7,130 nt of DNA from the NCBI GenBank assembly GCA_030609785.1, contig JAUWTC010000129.1, positions 1-7,130 of the forward strand. Direction: 5' to 3'. The translations under genes were made by a program, and so were the position numbers. The DNA comes from Holophagae bacterium (GTDB lineage Bacteria > Acidobacteriota > Thermoanaerobaculia > Thermoanaerobaculales > Sulfomarinibacteraceae). The notes beneath the pieces were generated by a model, which made no database searches, had not been told where the DNA came from, and saw nothing but the letters and a program-made list of their open reading frames with translations. Positions 5,601 through 7,130 of this stretch are shown piece after piece; position 1 is the stretch's first letter, and every line of letters begins with the position of its first letter.

Positions 5601-6734
5601 ATGGTGACAACGAGGGACTATTACGAGATCCTCGGCGTGGAGCGTGAGGCTTCGGTCGATGAGATCAAAAAGGCTTACCGGCGCTTGGCGGTTCAGTTCC
5701 ATCCGGACAAGAATCCGGGTGACGCCGCTGCAGAGGAACAGTTCAAGGAGGCCTCCGAGGCCTATGCCGTGCTCTCGGATCCGGAGAAGCGGAATCAATT
5801 CGACCGATTCGGGCACCAGGGCGTCGGGCAGGAATTTTCGGGGTTCGACCCGACCGCATTTGGCGATTTCTCGGACATTCTGGGTGATCTGTTCGGCTTC
5901 GGGTTCGGTGACATCTTCGGTCAGCGGGGCCGGAGTCGTCAGGGTCCTCGGCGAGGGCGAGACCTTCAGTACACGCTTCGCCTGACTCTGGAGGAGGCTG
6001 CGGCCGGGACCGAGAAGACCGTCAGGATTCCCCGCCAGGAGTCGTGCAAGGCCTGCGATGGCAGCGGCGCCGAGCCGGGGACCTCGCCGGAAACCTGCTC
6101 GACCTGCCGTGGTGCAGGCCAGGTGATGTTCCGGAGAGGGTTCCTGTCGGTGGCGCAGACCTGTCCGGCCTGTCAGGGCCGCGGCCGGATCAACCCTTCG
6201 CCGTGTCCTCAATGCAGGGGACGGGGGCAGGAGGAAGTCGAGGCCACACTTCGGGTGACGGTCCCGGCCGGCGTCGACAACGGCATGAGGTTGCGGCTGG
6301 CGGGCGAGGGTGAAGACGGGCGTCAGGGCGGTCCCGCCGGGTCGCTGTTCGTCGTCATGGCCGTTGAACCGCACGAGTTGTTCGAACGCGAAGGGTCGCG
6401 CCTGCACCTCGAGTTGCCGATCTCGGTATTCCAGGCGATTCTTGGCGCAGAGGTTCCGATCACGACGATCCTCGGTGAGGATCAAACGGTTTCCGTCGCT
6501 GCGGGAACCCAACCTGGCGACGTCGTCCGCGTCAAGGCCGCCGGTATGCCTGAAGTGGACAGAGGTCGCAGGGGTGACCTCTTCGTTCATCTCAAGGTCG
6601 TTGTGCCGACGAAGCTGAATGCCGATCAGCGGGCCTTGGTCGAAGAGGCCGCACGAGTCGTCGGCGACGTTGTGGACTCCGAACGGCACGAAGGTCTTTT
6701 CGAGAAACTGAAGAGAGCTCTGGGTGGTGAATGA
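5601..6734 (+). CDS. dnaJ: Co-chaperone DnaJ (Hsp40, class A)
   Basis: DnaJ captures unfolded polypeptides and stimulates DnaK ATPase through its J-domain. The 377-residue protein has the full class A order. The J-domain covers about 5-70 with the essential HPD at 34-36. A short Gly/Phe-rich segment spans about 71-108. The zinc-binding region has four CxxCxGxG repeats: CKACDGSG from 149, CSTCRGAG from 166, CPACQGRG from 188 and CPQCRGRG from 202, all eight cysteines intact. Two C-terminal beta domains and a dimerisation tail follow. The start ATG 5601 has AGGA 4 nt upstream and gives the usual N-terminus ([10 protein letters not shown]), 11 nt after the dnaK stop. The gene's end overlaps the prmA start. 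A CbpA-type paralogue is excluded by the zinc fingers. Confidence 0.97.
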   Translation: MVTTRDYYEILGVEREASVDEIKKAYRRLAVQFHPDKNPGDAAAEEQFKEASEAYAVLSDPEKRNQFDRFGHQGVGQEFSGFDPTAFGDFSDILGDLFGFGFGDIFGQRGRSRQGPRRGRDLQYTLRLTLEEAAAGTEKTVRIPRQESCKACDGSGAEPGTSPETCSTCRGAGQVMFRRGFLSVAQTCPACQGRGRINPSPCPQCRGRGQEEVEATLRVTVPAGVDNGMRLRLAGEGEDGRQGGPAGSLFVVMAVEPHELFEREGSRLHLELPISVFQAILGAEVPITTILGEDQTVSVAAGTQPGDVVRVKAAGMPEVDRGRRGDLFVHLKVVVPTKLNADQRALVEEAARVVGDVVDSERHEGLFEKLKRALGGE

Positions 6735-7130
6735 CCGCCTTCCCATAGGCACTTCGGCCCCGGCCGACACGACACTGAGAATACGGTTCGATATCAAGTC
6801 CGAGATGGAAGACGATCTCGCTGAGATCTTGACCAAACACAAGACAATGGGTGCCTCACTGGAGAGCAGGGCCGACGGAGGGTTGAGCGTCGACGTGTTC
6901 CTCGATTCGGACGACGGTCGGTTGATCCCAGATCTGGTTCAAGCGTTGGAGGCGATCGGTGTCCGGAAGGCCGAAGTCGGAACGCAGAAGGCCGAGGATT
7001 GGTTGGCGGCCTACCGAAAGCATGTACGTCCCTTCAGGGTAGGGGCGAGCTGGTGGATCGACCCCCACCCCGAAAGCCCGACCCCGGCTCCGGAGGGATT
7101 CAGGCGGCTGGTGATTGAGCCTCGGATGGC
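6724..7130 (+). CDS. prmA: Ribosomal protein L11 methyltransferase PrmA, N-terminal part
   Basis: PrmA trimethylates ribosomal protein L11 using S-adenosylmethionine. The frame stays open from 6724 to the right edge (135 codons) and covers the N-terminal substrate-recognition domain (about 16-85). The linker motif [17 protein letters not shown] (91-107) corresponds to the family's 'W-x-x-x-(W/Y)-K/R-x-x-x-x-P-x-x-V-G', and the LVIEPRM at the edge is where PrmA proteins lead into AFGTGxH, the SAM-binding loop, which lies outside the window. Two adjacent GTG codons (6724, 6727) can start it; AAGAGAG at 6711-6717 is 6 nt before the first. ATG 6731 is in another frame and stops at once. The start overlaps dnaJ by 8-11 nt, so prmA is in the chaperone operon and probably coupled to dnaJ. 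The start choice is uncertain by one codon. Confidence 0.85.
   Translation, partial: MVNDRLPIGTSAPADTTLRIRFDIKSEMEDDLAEILTKHKTMGASLESRADGGLSVDVFLDSDDGRLIPDLVQALEAIGVRKAEVGTQKAEDWLAAYRKHVRPFRVGASWWIDPHPESPTPAPEGFRRLVIEPRM

Noticed and set aside
5481..6842. 453-codon antisense frame across dnaJ
   Set aside because: It is the complement of the dnaJ coding sequence and both its neighbours' ends, with no recognisable motif.

Overview
The window is about 60% GC by eye and gene-dense. It carries a complete hrcA-grpE-dnaK-dnaJ heat-shock operon running rightward into the start of prmA. To the left lies a divergently transcribed gene for an unusually large MglA-type GTPase, and at the left edge is the last 43 codons of a probable purM. 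An MglA-class GTPase together with an HrcA-type operon points to a Gram-negative, high-GC soil or sediment lineage such as Acidobacteriota, Myxococcota or another former deltaproteobacterial group. That assignment is inference from gene content and protein style; no 16S or other marker is present.

Layout. Positions 1-133 (+) encode the C-terminus of an AIR-synthase-like protein, followed by a 125-bp convergent gap with no convincing terminator. Positions 259-1824 (-) encode the 521-residue MglA-type protein: a full GTPase with the MglA catalytic residues at their usual numbers, a Pro/Ala linker, a strongly acidic stretch and a small C-terminal module. Positions 1825-1995 are the divergent control region, with candidate promoters on both strands and a perfect 13-bp inverted repeat lying across both. 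Positions 1996-6734 (+) encode hrcA, grpE, dnaK and dnaJ, and from 6724 the N-terminal part of prmA runs off the right edge.

How the genes work together. HrcA is the repressor of chaperone genes. DnaK is the ATP-driven Hsp70, DnaJ delivers substrate and stimulates ATP hydrolysis, and GrpE exchanges the nucleotide. PrmA methylates ribosomal protein L11 and is a frequent follower of this operon in other bacteria. Junctions are tight: grpE and dnaK overlap by 4 nt (TTGA, with a TTG start for dnaK), dnaK and dnaJ are 11 nt apart, and dnaJ and prmA overlap.

The least expected points are the long acidic extension on the MglA-type GTPase, the lack of a recognisable CIRCE operator upstream of hrcA, and two very short ORFs with good ribosome-binding sites. 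One ends on the hrcA start (TGATG, 1994-1998). The other bridges hrcA to grpE (ATGA at 3027). They could be coupling peptides or chance.
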